The notes beneath the pieces were generated by a model. It did no database searches, was not told the origin of the DNA, and worked only from the letters and a program-made list of their open reading frames with translations. A stretch of 27,028 nt of DNA, from the NCBI GenBank assembly GCA_035295985.1, contig DATHBT010000201.1, positions 1 through 27,028 of the forward strand, read 5' to 3'. The translations under genes were made by a program, and so were the position numbers. Within the stretch, counting starts at the first letter, position 1; every line of letters begins with the position of its first letter. Below, piece by piece: positions 1-7,220 of the stretch. This DNA comes from JAIVGV01 sp035295985 (lineage in GTDB: Bacteria; Acidobacteriota; Blastocatellia; Pyrinomonadales; Pyrinomonadaceae).

Positions 1-284
1 GCGGCTTTGAGCAACGCGATGTCGGAGGTCTCGCGGGTGTGTGCGTTCGTCTGCGCGGCCTCGCGCATCCCCTGCTCGCGCGCGCGGCGCAGTTGCTCGG
101 AGATGAGGAGGGCCAGCCGCTCGTCGTCCGTGTCGGCCGTCAGCCGCTCGGCCAGCCCGGCGAGCATCTCGTCGATCTGCCCCTGCACGCGCAGGATTTC
201 CTCCTGGTGCGCGCGCAGCCGCGCGCCGACGTGCCCTTCAAGCTCGCGGCGCAGGCCCTGTTCAAAGTCTTCGCTTGCTGACAA
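1..284 (-). CDS. Coiled-coil protein, N-terminal part only (runs off the window)
   Basis: The reverse strand is open from a TTG at 282-284 to the window edge, about 94 residues with no stop. The TTG is preceded by AAGGAG at 294-299 with 9-base spacing, which makes it a convincing start. The visible protein is strongly charged and heptad-like (for example EDFEQGLRRELEGHVG near the start, then QEEILRVQGQIDEML), so it probably forms a long amphipathic coiled coil; no signal peptide or membrane segment is visible. A consensus-like promoter lies upstream at 446-475. The C-terminal domains are outside the window. Such N-terminal coiled coils occur in cytoplasmic sensory or scaffold proteins, but that is only a guess. 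No function is assigned. Confidence 0.72.
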   Translation of the reverse strand, partial: MSASEDFEQGLRRELEGHVGARLRAHQEEILRVQGQIDEMLAGLAERLTADTDDERLALLISEQLRRAREQGMREAAQTNAHTRETSDIALLKA

Positions 285-422
285 CGTTCTGGTCTCCTTC
301 GGCGTAACTTCGGATAACTGCGGGCGGGGTTTTCGGTTGCCCTGTGCAAGGCGGGGTGGCGTGTGAGCAGTCTCGGCCGCCTGCCCGTGACGCCGGGCGG
401 CGCGCTTCGTTTAATCAGGGGA

Positions 423-440
423 ACAGGCCCGCACGCCTGT
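423..440. promoter_or_regulatory. Short inverted repeat at the predicted leftward transcription start
   Basis: ACAGGC and GCCTGT are exact inverted copies separated by 6 bases. They lie just downstream of the leftward -10 box and overlap the predicted start site. This could be an operator or a 5' stem-loop in the long leader. It is a sequence pattern only. Confidence 0.35.
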
Positions 441-445
441 CAGGG

Positions 446-475
446 ATTATGGCCGCCGCCCTTCGCCAGTGTCAA
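446..475 (-). promoter_or_regulatory. Sigma70-like promoter for the leftward coiled-coil gene
   Basis: On the reverse strand TTGACA (470-475) and CATAAT (446-451) are separated by 18 bases. Transcription would start near 439, giving a leader of about 155 bases before the TTG start at 284. Confidence 0.6.
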
Positions 476-549
476 GAAACTCTTTTGACGCCACAAGTAA
501 AAGGGCGGACGGGCGGGCGCACGCGGCCCCCGGAAGCCCGCCGGCCGGT

Positions 550-579
550 TTGACACCCGCCGCGGCCTCGCGATATAAC
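550..579 (+). promoter_or_regulatory. Sigma70-like promoter for the response-regulator operon
   Basis: TTGACA (550-555) and TATAAC (574-579) are separated by 18 bases. The predicted start near 586 leaves a leader of about 95 bases before the ATG at 682. The promoter lies inside the apparent upstream extension of that reading frame, which argues against any start before 682. Confidence 0.65.
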
Positions 580-681
580 GTGCCTCTCCTCAATCCGACT
601 GCCGGGCGCGGCGCGCGCCCAAGCGAGCAACCCCTTTTCCTGAGTGGCATTAGCGAACAAGTCCCGCACAACCGAGACGAG

Positions 682-1155
682 ATGCCGGCCAGCATCCTAA
701 TAGCCGACGACTACGACGACAACCGCGAGCTCCTGCGGCTGATGCTGGAGAGCGCGGGCCACAGCGTGCGCGAGGCGCGCGACGGGCGCGAACTCGTCGA
801 GGCCGCGCGCGCCGAGAAGTTCGACCTGGCGCTCCTCGATCTCTCGATGCCGGTGCTGGACGGCTGGGCGGCGCTGGCCGAGCTGCGCGCGGACGAGCGC
901 ACGCGAGGGCTCCCGTGCGTCGCCGTCACCGCCTTCGCGGCCGAACCTGACCGCCGCCGTGCCATCGAAGCCGGCTTCGACGCCTACGTCTCTAAGCCCT
1001 TCCGCTCCAGAGACCTCCTCGAAGTGGTCGATAGTCTTCTCGGCCGCGACGGCCACGCGCGCGACGGCCGTCAACAGGCGCTAGGCGACGGACACGGACT
1101 CGCGCCGGCACCGCGGCCCGCGCCCGCCTTCGCGGGCGAAGACGCAGATGCCTGA
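682..1155 (+). CDS. Single-domain (CheY/DivK-like) response regulator
   Basis: The 157-residue protein has a receiver domain over roughly residues 3-120. The acidic pair is D9-D10, the phosphoacceptor D53 (in LLDLSMPVLDGW), the switch threonine T83 and the conserved lysine K105 (VSKPF). No DNA-binding or enzymatic output domain follows, only a tail of about 35 residues rich in Ala, Gly, Pro and charged residues. Receiver-only proteins usually act as phospho-relay or protein-protein switches; no histidine kinase is in the window. The ATG at 682 is preferred because the promoter lies at 550-579 and the upstream in-frame sequence has no recognisable fold. The stop overlaps the next gene by 8 bases, suggesting translational coupling. 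Confidence 0.9.
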   Translation: MPASILIADDYDDNRELLRLMLESAGHSVREARDGRELVEAARAEKFDLALLDLSMPVLDGWAALAELRADERTRGLPCVAVTAFAAEPDRRRAIEAGFDAYVSKPFRSRDLLEVVDSLLGRDGHARDGRQQALGDGHGLAPAPRPAPAFAGEDADA

Positions 1156-1435
1156 GCGCGAAGGCGGCGGCGACGAAGAGCTGACGCCGGGCCGCATCCT
1201 CGTCGCCTACGAAAAACTGTTCGGCGGCGGCCGCGGCGTGCGCCGCTTCCCGCGCTCCCGCCTGCGCTACGTCGAACTCCCCGCCGGTGCCCGCCTCATC
1301 GAGCAGAACCCCGACAAGCAGAGCGAGTGGGCCGAACTCGCACGCCGCGGCCGGCGCGTCGCCTGGGCCATGCGCGACGGCGCTTACCTCGCCCGCGTCG
1401 TTGACGGCGAGGTCGTGATGCTCAAGGAAGATTAA
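1148..1435 (+). CDS. Small hypothetical protein coupled to the response regulator
   Basis: This 95-residue protein starts inside the last codons of the response regulator (8-base overlap), so the two are probably co-translated. It is soluble, highly charged, has no signal peptide and no cysteines, and contains LRYVELPAGARLIEQNPDKQ in the middle. I do not recognise a family. A role as partner or target of the receiver protein is a contextual guess. The TAA stop lies about 5 bases before the left arm of an inverted-repeat element that fills the gap to the convergent gene. Confidence 0.7.
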   Translation: MPEREGGGDEELTPGRILVAYEKLFGGGRGVRRFPRSRLRYVELPAGARLIEQNPDKQSEWAELARRGRRVAWAMRDGAYLARVVDGEVVMLKED

Positions 1436-1559
1436 AAGCCGTCCGTCGTCAGTGGTCAGTTGTCCGTTGTCTGAGCCATGCCGGCTTGCGCATCCCGCCG
1501 AAGGGCGCGGGCCGATTCGGCACGAACAACTGACCACTGACGACGGACAACGGACGGCT
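1436..1559. repeat. Palindromic element, GTC-heptad family, copy 1
   Basis: Arms at 1441-1463 and 1526-1548 are perfect 23-base inverted copies. The left arm reads as successive 7-base units of the form GTC-A/C-GT-N (GTCCGTC, GTCAGTG, GTCAGTT, GTCCGTT). The interior (1472-1525) contains GGCCGATTCGGCAC just before the right arm, nearly identical to copy 3. It fills the space between two convergent stop codons (1435 and 1560) and could act as a bidirectional 3'-end structure, though no T-run follows the stem. Confidence 0.88.
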
Positions 1560-2738
1560 TTACAGTAACGCCGTCTCCTCTATCAGCTCGCCGCGTGCGA
1601 AGCGGCCGGCGTCGAGTGGCGAGATGTCGAAGGCTTCCGTGCGGCCGTCGAGGATGAGGTCGGCGACGGCACGGCCCGCGGCGGGCGAGTGCATGACGCC
1701 GTGGCCGCTGAAGCCGCACGCGAGGAAGAGGCCACGCGCCCGCTCAGACTCGCAGACGATGGGGTGGTGATCCGGTGTCATCTCGTAGAGGCCCGCCCGG
1801 CTCAACTCCGGCACTACGCCAGCGCCCGCGAACGACGGCACGCTCGCCTCAGCGCGCGTGAGGATTTTCGTGACGAACGCGGGATCGAGTTCGGTGTTGA
1901 AGCCGGGAGGTTCGGGCGGGCCGGGCCAGGCGAGCAGCACTTCGGGCTGCCAAGTCCGGTCGCGCACCACCGCGCGGAAGTGGAAGCCGTCCGAAAGATC
2001 GATGACCATCGGCGACCCCTCTGCGAGAGGCTCGCGCGGGCGCACGCAGACGATCTGACGCCTGAGCGGCACGACCGGAATCTCCACCCCCGCGAGCCTC
2101 GCAACCCGCGCGGCCCACGCGCCCGCCGCATTCACCACCGCGCGCGTCGCGACACGGCCGCGCGAAGTCCGCACGCCGCAAACGCGCCCGCCCTCCACGT
2201 CGATCCCCGTCACCTCCGCGTCAGTCAACAGCCGCGCGCCGCGCGCGAGCGCGCGCTCCGTGAAGCCGCGCATCAATTCCAGCGGCGCGACGAAGCCGTC
2301 CGCCTGACGGAACGTCCCGCCCGCGACCGTTTCCGCCCGCAGGCGCGGCGCGCGGCGCGCGACCTCGGCGGCGTCCAGCAACTCCACGTCCGTCAGCCCC
2401 GCCGCCCGCTGCCGCTCGCGCGCGATCTTCAACGCCTCCAACTGCGCCCCGTCGGTCGCGACGAACAGGTAGCCGACCGGCAGGTAGCCCGCGTCGCGTC
2501 CAGTCGCATCGCGGAAATTCCTGATGAACTCCAACGAGTAGAGCGACATCGCGATGTTGACCGCTGTCGAGAACTGCGCGCGCACGCCGCCCGTCGCGCG
2601 GCCCGTCGATCCCGTGCCCTGCTCGCGCGCGCTCTCGACTATGACGACGTTCGCGCAGCCGCGCTCCGCGAGGTGGTAGGCCACGCTCGCGCCGACCACC
2701 CCGCCGCCAACAATGACAACATCGGCCGTCTCGGACAT
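1560..2738 (-). CDS. FAD-dependent oxidoreductase of the DAO family (amino acid/sarcosine oxidase-like)
   Basis: The 392-residue protein starts with a Rossmann dinucleotide-binding motif, VIVGGGVVGASVAYHLAERG, with GGGVVG at residues 11-16. It also has the second FAD contact region (VVNAAGAWA) and the C-terminal CGFSGHGVMHSPAAG-type segment common in glycine/sarcosine/dimethylglycine oxidases and dehydrogenases. Length fits a monomeric oxidase or the beta subunit of heterotetrameric sarcosine oxidase; no partner subunits are adjacent. The substrate is probably an amino acid or N-methylated amine, but the exact one cannot be read. It has no signal peptide and is presumably cytoplasmic. No clear ribosome-binding site precedes the ATG. 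Its stop abuts palindromic element copy 1. Confidence 0.9.
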   Translation of the reverse strand: MSETADVVIVGGGVVGASVAYHLAERGCANVVIVESAREQGTGSTGRATGGVRAQFSTAVNIAMSLYSLEFIRNFRDATGRDAGYLPVGYLFVATDGAQLEALKIARERQRAAGLTDVELLDAAEVARRAPRLRAETVAGGTFRQADGFVAPLELMRGFTERALARGARLLTDAEVTGIDVEGGRVCGVRTSRGRVATRAVVNAAGAWAARVARLAGVEIPVVPLRRQIVCVRPREPLAEGSPMVIDLSDGFHFRAVVRDRTWQPEVLLAWPGPPEPPGFNTELDPAFVTKILTRAEASVPSFAGAGVVPELSRAGLYEMTPDHHPIVCESERARGLFLACGFSGHGVMHSPAAGRAVADLILDGRTEAFDISPLDAGRFARGELIEETALL

Positions 2739-2755
2739 CAGAATTGAAACTGAAG

Positions 2756-2793
2756 GGGCGGGGCTTGCCCCCGCCCGTAGCGGCGAAGCCGCT
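2756..2793. repeat. Two small GC-rich hairpins downstream of the Tat aminotransferase
   Basis: 2756-2776 forms a GGGCGGGGC stem with a TT loop (one bulged base). 2779-2793 pairs AGCGGC with GCCGCT around GAA. With the elements at 2813-2894 and 2930-2950 they fill the 226-base gap between the oxidoreductase and the aminotransferase. No gene is seen in this gap. Confidence 0.6.
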
Positions 2794-2812
2794 CATCAAG
2801 ATGCCGCCCCGA

Positions 2813-2894
2813 CGGCCGCGGATGAACGCGAATAGACACGGGTTAAAAACCATCTCTGATCCGCCGAAGTTTGATCCGCGTTCATCCGCGGCCG
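2813..2894. repeat. Palindromic element with GCGGATGAAC decamer-like units
   Basis: Arms at 2813-2830 and 2877-2894 are perfect 18-base inverted copies containing CCGCGGATGAACGCG. Moving inward, the left arm reads as degenerate units about 10 bases long (GCGGATGAAC, GCGAATAGAC, ACGGGTTAAA). It is intergenic, between two leftward genes. Confidence 0.75.
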
Positions 2895-2929
2895 ACTTAT
2901 GACCCGGCATGATCCGCGCTGCGCGCGGC

Positions 2930-2950
2930 GGGCAGGGCTTGTCCCTGCCC
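2930..2950. terminator. Hairpin just downstream of the aminotransferase stop
   Basis: GGGCAGGG (2930-2937) pairs with CCCTGCCC (2943-2950) across a 5-base loop, 14 bases beyond the leftward gene's stop at 2965. There is no T-tract, so it may be an RNA-stabilising or repeat hairpin rather than an intrinsic terminator. Confidence 0.4.
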
Positions 2951-2964
2951 CTGCGAATTCAACG

Positions 2965-4299
2965 TCATGCCGTCGGGATTCCGCGGCGCGCGACGCGCTC
3001 CATCACGTCGCAGAAGCGGTCAAGTTCCTTGAGGGTCGTGTAGAGGTTGGGCGTGATGCGCAAACCCTTGAACTCGTCGTGGACGATGGGCGTGGTGAAG
3101 ATTTTGTGCGCGGACATCAGGTGGCTGCCGAGCGCGCCCGGCTCGACGCCCTCGATCTCGACCGTGCCGATGGCGCACGACTGGCGCGGATCGAAAGAGG
3201 TGTGGAAGCGAACCTTCGGCACGTCCTTCAAACGGTTCATCCAGTGGCGCGAGAGGTGTCGGAGCCGCGCCTCCTTGCGCGCGGAGCCGACGCCGTCGTG
3301 GAAGAGCAGGGCTTCGCCGATGGCGAGGCGGGGCGCGGCAGAGTGCGTGCCGATCTCCTCGAACTTGCGTATGTCCGCCGACTGCTTGCCCTCTGCGGCG
3401 AAGAGCGGCCAGACGCGCTCGATCTTGTCGCGTTTGACGTAGAGCATCCCCGCCCCCTTCGGCGCGTAGAGCCACTTGTGGAGGGAGGTTCCGAAATAGT
3501 CGCAGGCTAGATCGTCCCGGCGGAACTGGAAATGTGCGAACGAGTGCGCGCCGTCAACTATCGTCTCGATGCCGCGCGCGCGGGCCATCTCGCAGACCTG
3601 TCGGACGGGCGTGATCTGGCCCGTGATGTTGACCATGTGCGAGATGAGGATGACGCGCGTACGTTTCGTGATGCCGCGCTCGAAGGCGGCCGTGATCTCG
3701 TCGGTGCTCTTCGGGGCGATGGGGATTTTGACGAGCTTGAGGACGAGCCCTTCGCGGCGCTCGCGCTGGCGGAGCGTGGTGAGCATCCGCGGGTAGTCCT
3801 GCGTGGTCGAAAGAATCTCGTCGCCGGGCTTGAAATCCATGCCGAGGAGCAGGGCTTCGAGCGATTCGGAGGCGTTGCGCGTGATGGCGATCTCCTCGCG
3901 GTCGCAGCCGAATAGTTCGGCCAGCCCGGTGCGGATCGTCTCCGACTGCGGCTCAAGTATCTGCCACATCGTGTAGGCCGTGGCGTCCTCCTGCTGCCAG
4001 ATGTAGCGAACGAGCGCCTCGGTCACGATGCGGGGCGAGGGCGAGACGCCGCCGTTGTTGAGGTTCACTATCCCGCGCGTCACAGAGAAAGCCTGCTGAA
4101 TCTCGAACCAGAAGTCCTCGTCGCGCGCGGCCTCCTCGGCAGACAAATGAACGACGCGCGCCGTCGCTGCCGTCACGTCGCGCAGCAGAGCGGCGACCGT
4201 GGAGGACGAGAGCGCGGCGAGTCCTACGCCGCGGCCGACGGAGGAGAGAAAGTTGCGGCGGTCGAACGCGGCCGGCGCGCTTGAGTCAGGTGGGCGCAT
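2965..4299 (-). CDS. Tat-exported class V aminotransferase (isopenicillin-N-epimerase-like)
   Basis: This 444-residue PLP enzyme begins with a twin-arginine signal: DRRNFLSSVGRGVGLAAL (residues 13-30) followed by a weakly hydrophobic stretch. The fold-type-I core has NLNNGGVSPSP (79-89), RNASESLE (141-148), the cofactor-binding aspartate in TIVDGAHSFAH (D249), and the Schiff-base lysine K275 in SLHKWLYAPKGAGM. This pattern matches the class V group annotated as isopenicillin-N epimerase or cysteine desulfurase-like. Family members rearrange or deaminate amino acids; the substrate here is unknown. Tat export implies folding with PLP in the cytoplasm before translocation. An AAGGAA site precedes the ATG. 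It lies next to a DAO oxidase and an exported amidohydrolase, which fits amino-acid/amide catabolism. Confidence 0.9.
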   Translation of the reverse strand: MRPPDSSAPAAFDRRNFLSSVGRGVGLAALSSSTVAALLRDVTAATARVVHLSAEEAARDEDFWFEIQQAFSVTRGIVNLNNGGVSPSPRIVTEALVRYIWQQEDATAYTMWQILEPQSETIRTGLAELFGCDREEIAITRNASESLEALLLGMDFKPGDEILSTTQDYPRMLTTLRQRERREGLVLKLVKIPIAPKSTDEITAAFERGITKRTRVILISHMVNITGQITPVRQVCEMARARGIETIVDGAHSFAHFQFRRDDLACDYFGTSLHKWLYAPKGAGMLYVKRDKIERVWPLFAAEGKQSADIRKFEEIGTHSAAPRLAIGEALLFHDGVGSARKEARLRHLSRHWMNRLKDVPKVRFHTSFDPRQSCAIGTVEIEGVEPGALGSHLMSAHKIFTTPIVHDEFKGLRITPNLYTTLKELDRFCDVMERVARRGIPTA

Positions 4300-4360
4300 G
4301 ACAGTTCCTTTTTGCGGCGCGGCGGTCGCGTCCGCGCGGGGGCTGGCGGGTTGCCGGGTT

Positions 4361-5311
4361 TCAGCGCGGCTGCCGCGTGAAGAGACGCGCGGCGGGGCCG
4401 CTCTGATCGAGAATCGCGTCGAGCGCGTGGAAGGGGACGAGCACTTCCTTCTCGCCCGCGGCGCAGCTCAAGACCTGGCACGCCGCGAAAGAGACGACGA
4501 CGCCTTCGGCCGAGAGGTTCCAAGCGCGGTAGTTCTCCGCCGTCGGCGCAGCCCCGATCTCGAACTCCGAGGCGGGCGTGCGTATGCCGGCCGAGCTGGC
4601 CGGCAGCCCACGGCCCGTCGCGTCGCCGACGGCCTTGCGGTACTCCTCCTCATCCTGCCTTCTGAGATCGGCGACGCAGTGGGCGGCGAGCGCCTGCAAG
4701 TGGCCCGCCTCCGGCGTGAAGAGATCGCCGAGCTTGAGCGCGCGGCCGGACTTCAGATCGATGTTGAGCACGCGGTGGTGCTGGATGACCCGCCCGCCCC
4801 GGCCGTATGCGTGCAGGGTCAGGCGCAGGCTGGCGAGATCGTCGGCGAAGTGTATGACCTCGTGGCGGCCGGTGAGGGAGTCGAAAGTCTCGTCCCCGCC
4901 CGCCGCGCCCGGCGCACGTCGGCCTTTCGCCTCGACGTAAGACTGCCTGAAGTCGCGCACCTCGCCGGCGACGAGCGCGCGGACGGCGCGGTTGAACTTG
5001 TCGGCGGTCGCGCCCGGCCGCCCCTTCAACTGCGGGAAGGTGAGATCGATCTCGTACCTCTGTTTTTCGTCCCTCTCCCTGATCGATCCGTCGGCCAACT
5101 CAAGCCCCTCACCCGGCGCGACGACGGGCGTGAAAGCGCGTCGCGCGGCTCCGGCGGCGGGCGCTTCGGGCGCGAGGAGTTGCGCGGGCGCGGCGACGAG
5201 GGCGGCCGTGTCGGCCGCCTGCCGCTCCTGCGGCCGGCCGCCGCACGCGGCGCAGGCGAGCGCGGCGGCAACGAGCGACGCGGGCAGTAAAAATTTCGGG
5301 CGGGAGTTCAT
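4361..5311 (-). CDS. Lipoprotein with DUF4163/DUF3298-like (RsiV/PdaC-type) domains
   Basis: The 316-residue protein has an N-terminal signal with a lipobox-like AALAC ending at C20, followed by CGG, so it is probably a lipoprotein. Residues about 80-130 (RYEIDLTFPQLKGRPGATAD, then KFNRAVRALV) resemble DUF4163. The later segment with VLNIDLKSGRALKLGDLFTP and the closing AAGEKEVLVPFHALDAIL resembles DUF3298, the pair found in the extracytoplasmic part of RsiV and in PdaC. No catalytic role can be assigned; such domains often bind peptidoglycan-derived ligands or proteins. Its start is only 6 bases from the stop of the upstream amidohydrolase and has no obvious ribosome-binding site, so translational coupling is likely. 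Confidence 0.82.
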   Translation of the reverse strand: MNSRPKFLLPASLVAAALACAACGGRPQERQAADTAALVAAPAQLLAPEAPAAGAARRAFTPVVAPGEGLELADGSIRERDEKQRYEIDLTFPQLKGRPGATADKFNRAVRALVAGEVRDFRQSYVEAKGRRAPGAAGGDETFDSLTGRHEVIHFADDLASLRLTLHAYGRGGRVIQHHRVLNIDLKSGRALKLGDLFTPEAGHLQALAAHCVADLRRQDEEEYRKAVGDATGRGLPASSAGIRTPASEFEIGAAPTAENYRAWNLSAEGVVVSFAACQVLSCAAGEKEVLVPFHALDAILDQSGPAARLFTRQPR

Positions 5312-5317
5312 AAGGCG

Positions 5318-7060
5318 TTACTGCTTTGCGCCGAGTTCGTAAACGACGCGGCCGTTGAAGATGGTGATCGCCGGTTGGGTGTTCAGAATCTCGGCGGGCG
5401 AGATGGTCAGCAGGTCGCGCGTGTGGACGACGAGGTCTGCGAGCATTCCCGGCTTGATCTGGCCTTTGTCGTTCTCCTCGAAGGAGGCGTAGGCCGGCTC
5501 GGCCGTGTAGCAGCGGATGGCGTCGGCGATTCCGACTCGCTCCTGCGGCCACCAGCCGCCGGCGGGCTGCATGTCCGTGCTCTGGCGCGTGACGGCGGCG
5601 AAGAGGCCGAGGTAGGGGCTGATGGGTTCGACCGGCCAGTCCGTGCCGAAGGCCACGCGGACACCGTGCGCGCGGAAGGTGTGCCAGGAGTACGCGCCGA
5701 GCACGCGGTACTCGCCGAGGCGATCCTGCGCCCAACGCTTGTCTGAGATCGCGTGCGACGGCTGCATCGAGGCGACGACGCCGAGTTCGCGGAACCGCGC
5801 GAAGTCGGTCGGCGCGACGACCTGCGCGTGCTCGACGCGGTGGCGCGGCTGGTGGAGGAGCGGCCCGAAAACGTCCGGGGGTGGCGGCTTATGTGTGATC
5901 ACGAAGGCGTCAAGGGCCATGCGGTTGGCGCGGTCGCCGATGGCGTGGAGCGTCAGTTGGAAGCCGGCGGCGGCGCGCTCGGCGGCCATGCGGTTGAGTT
6001 CTTCGGGCGGGCGGCGCGGTATGCCGCTGTTGTTCGGATCGTCGGCGAAGGGCGCGAGCATCGCGGCGGTGCGCGATCCGAGTGTGCCGTCAACGAAGCC
6101 CTTGAGCGCGGTGATGCGGATGCGCAGGGGGTCAACTTTGAGCGCGGCGAACTCGTCGCGTTGCTGCTTCAAAGTTTCGACCGGCGTCTCGAAGCTCAGC
6201 CACTCGGCGACGCGGACGGTCAGCCTGTCGGCGGCCAGCAGCTCGCGGTAGAGTTCGAGCGCGTCGTAGCCGGAGACGGCGTCGTTGACGGAGGTGATGC
6301 CGTAGCGGCGGGCCTCGGCGAGCGCGAGTTCGAGCGCGCGCAGCTTCTCCTCGCGCGAAGGCTGAGGCACGTGGCGGCCGACGAGGTTGGCGGCCGTCTC
6401 TTTCAGGATGCCGGTCGGCGTGCCTTCGGCGTCACGCAGCAGCTCGCCGCCGTCGGGGTCGCGCGTCTCGCGCGTTATCCCTGCGCGTTCGAGCGCGAGC
6501 GAGTTGGCCCAACTGACGTGGCCGTCAACGCGCGTGACGAAGACGGGGTGGCGCGGCGCGACCTCGTCCAAATCCCGCCGGGTCGGCCACTGGCCGCCCC
6601 AGAGGGTGTGATCCCATCCGCGGCCCAGAATCCACGAGCCTTCGGGCAGCTCGCGCGCCTTCTCGGCGATGCGCCGCTTCGTCTCGGCGAGCGTCGTCGC
6701 GCCGCCGAAGTCCACGCGCATCATGGCGAGGCCGCCGTTCAGGAAGTGTATGTGCGCGTCGTTGAAGCCGGGCGTCACCAGCCGGCCCCGCAGGTCAATC
6801 GTCCGCCCCGCAGCGTAAGAACGTCTGATCTCTTCGTCCGTTCCGACGGCGACGATGCGCTCGCCGTCGATGGCAACGGCCTGCGCCATCGTGCCGTGCT
6901 CGTCGGCGGTGAAGACCCTGCCGTTCGTGAGGACGAGACTCACGCGCTTCGCCGCCCCCGCGCCGCGCGGCACGGTGCGCCCCCGCGGCTGCGCGGCGGC
7001 TGAGGCCAAGAGATTCAGCAGGACGAGCGAGACGGCTGCGGCTCGGCGGAGGTTCGACAT
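5318..7060 (-). CDS. Exported YtcJ-type amidohydrolase (amidohydrolase family 3)
   Basis: The 580-residue enzyme has a signal peptide (residues about 1-23, ending in SAAAQ). The typical N-terminal beta-sandwich follows (VLTNGRVFTADEHGTMAQAV). The metal-binding HxH is H103/H105 in TPGFNDAHIHF. Further family hallmarks are LKGFVDGTLGSRTA, LHAIGDRANRMALDAF, HRVEHAQVV and the late aspartate in FGTDWPVEP. Members hydrolyse amide or cyclic amide bonds with one or two metals in a TIM barrel; substrates of the YtcJ branch are mostly unknown. Here it acts in the periplasm or at the outer membrane. It is the first gene of a pair with the DUF3298 lipoprotein. No Shine-Dalgarno site is seen; the leader ends TGATTAAAA before ATG. 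Confidence 0.92.
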   Translation of the reverse strand: MSNLRRAAAVSLVLLNLLASAAAQPRGRTVPRGAGAAKRVSLVLTNGRVFTADEHGTMAQAVAIDGERIVAVGTDEEIRRSYAAGRTIDLRGRLVTPGFNDAHIHFLNGGLAMMRVDFGGATTLAETKRRIAEKARELPEGSWILGRGWDHTLWGGQWPTRRDLDEVAPRHPVFVTRVDGHVSWANSLALERAGITRETRDPDGGELLRDAEGTPTGILKETAANLVGRHVPQPSREEKLRALELALAEARRYGITSVNDAVSGYDALELYRELLAADRLTVRVAEWLSFETPVETLKQQRDEFAALKVDPLRIRITALKGFVDGTLGSRTAAMLAPFADDPNNSGIPRRPPEELNRMAAERAAAGFQLTLHAIGDRANRMALDAFVITHKPPPPDVFGPLLHQPRHRVEHAQVVAPTDFARFRELGVVASMQPSHAISDKRWAQDRLGEYRVLGAYSWHTFRAHGVRVAFGTDWPVEPISPYLGLFAAVTRQSTDMQPAGGWWPQERVGIADAIRCYTAEPAYASFEENDKGQIKPGMLADLVVHTRDLLTISPAEILNTQPAITIFNGRVVYELGAKQ

Positions 7061-7104
7061 TTTTAATCAGGACTCGCGGGCTGGACTACGACTCGGACGG
7101 GGAA

Positions 7105-7110
7105 TTTATA
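7105..7110 (-). promoter_or_regulatory. Possible -10 box for the amidohydrolase operon
   Basis: TATAAA on the reverse strand lies 45 bases before the amidohydrolase start. The -35 region is poor (ACAGGC about 17 bases upstream), so this is a weak call. Confidence 0.35.
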
Positions 7111-7169
7111 CCATTGATCGCGGCCCCGCCTGTAGCCTCGCGCGCGCGGGACGGACGCCCCGCCGCGCG

Positions 7170-7178
7170 TGCTATCAT
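7170..7178 (+). promoter_or_regulatory. Extended -10 promoter for galE
   Basis: TGCTATCAT fits an extended -10 element (TG, one base, then TATCAT). Transcription would start near 7185, about 36 bases before the galE start. No good -35 box is visible. The same TGC-plus-hexamer arrangement recurs at 19445, 22364 and 24343. Confidence 0.45.
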
Positions 7179-7220
7179 CGCCGCGGTTCATAATCTTAGT
7201 TCGAGCGCGGGTCTCAAGTG

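Noticed and set aside
469..681. Upstream in-frame extension of the response regulator to an ATG at 469
   Set aside because: The promoter at 550-579 lies inside it, and the sequence lacks any domain; the receiver fold begins right after 682.
1689..2747. Long rightward open frame across the DAO oxidase
   Set aside because: It is antisense to a gene with clear FAD motifs and is Arg/Ala/His-rich, as expected for a GC-rich shadow.
4199..5290. Long rightward open frame across the lipoprotein gene
   Set aside because: Antisense to a lipoprotein with recognisable domains; composition is typical of a shadow frame.
5753..7003. Long rightward open frame across the amidohydrolase
   Set aside because: Antisense to an enzyme with all family motifs; no recognisable protein features.
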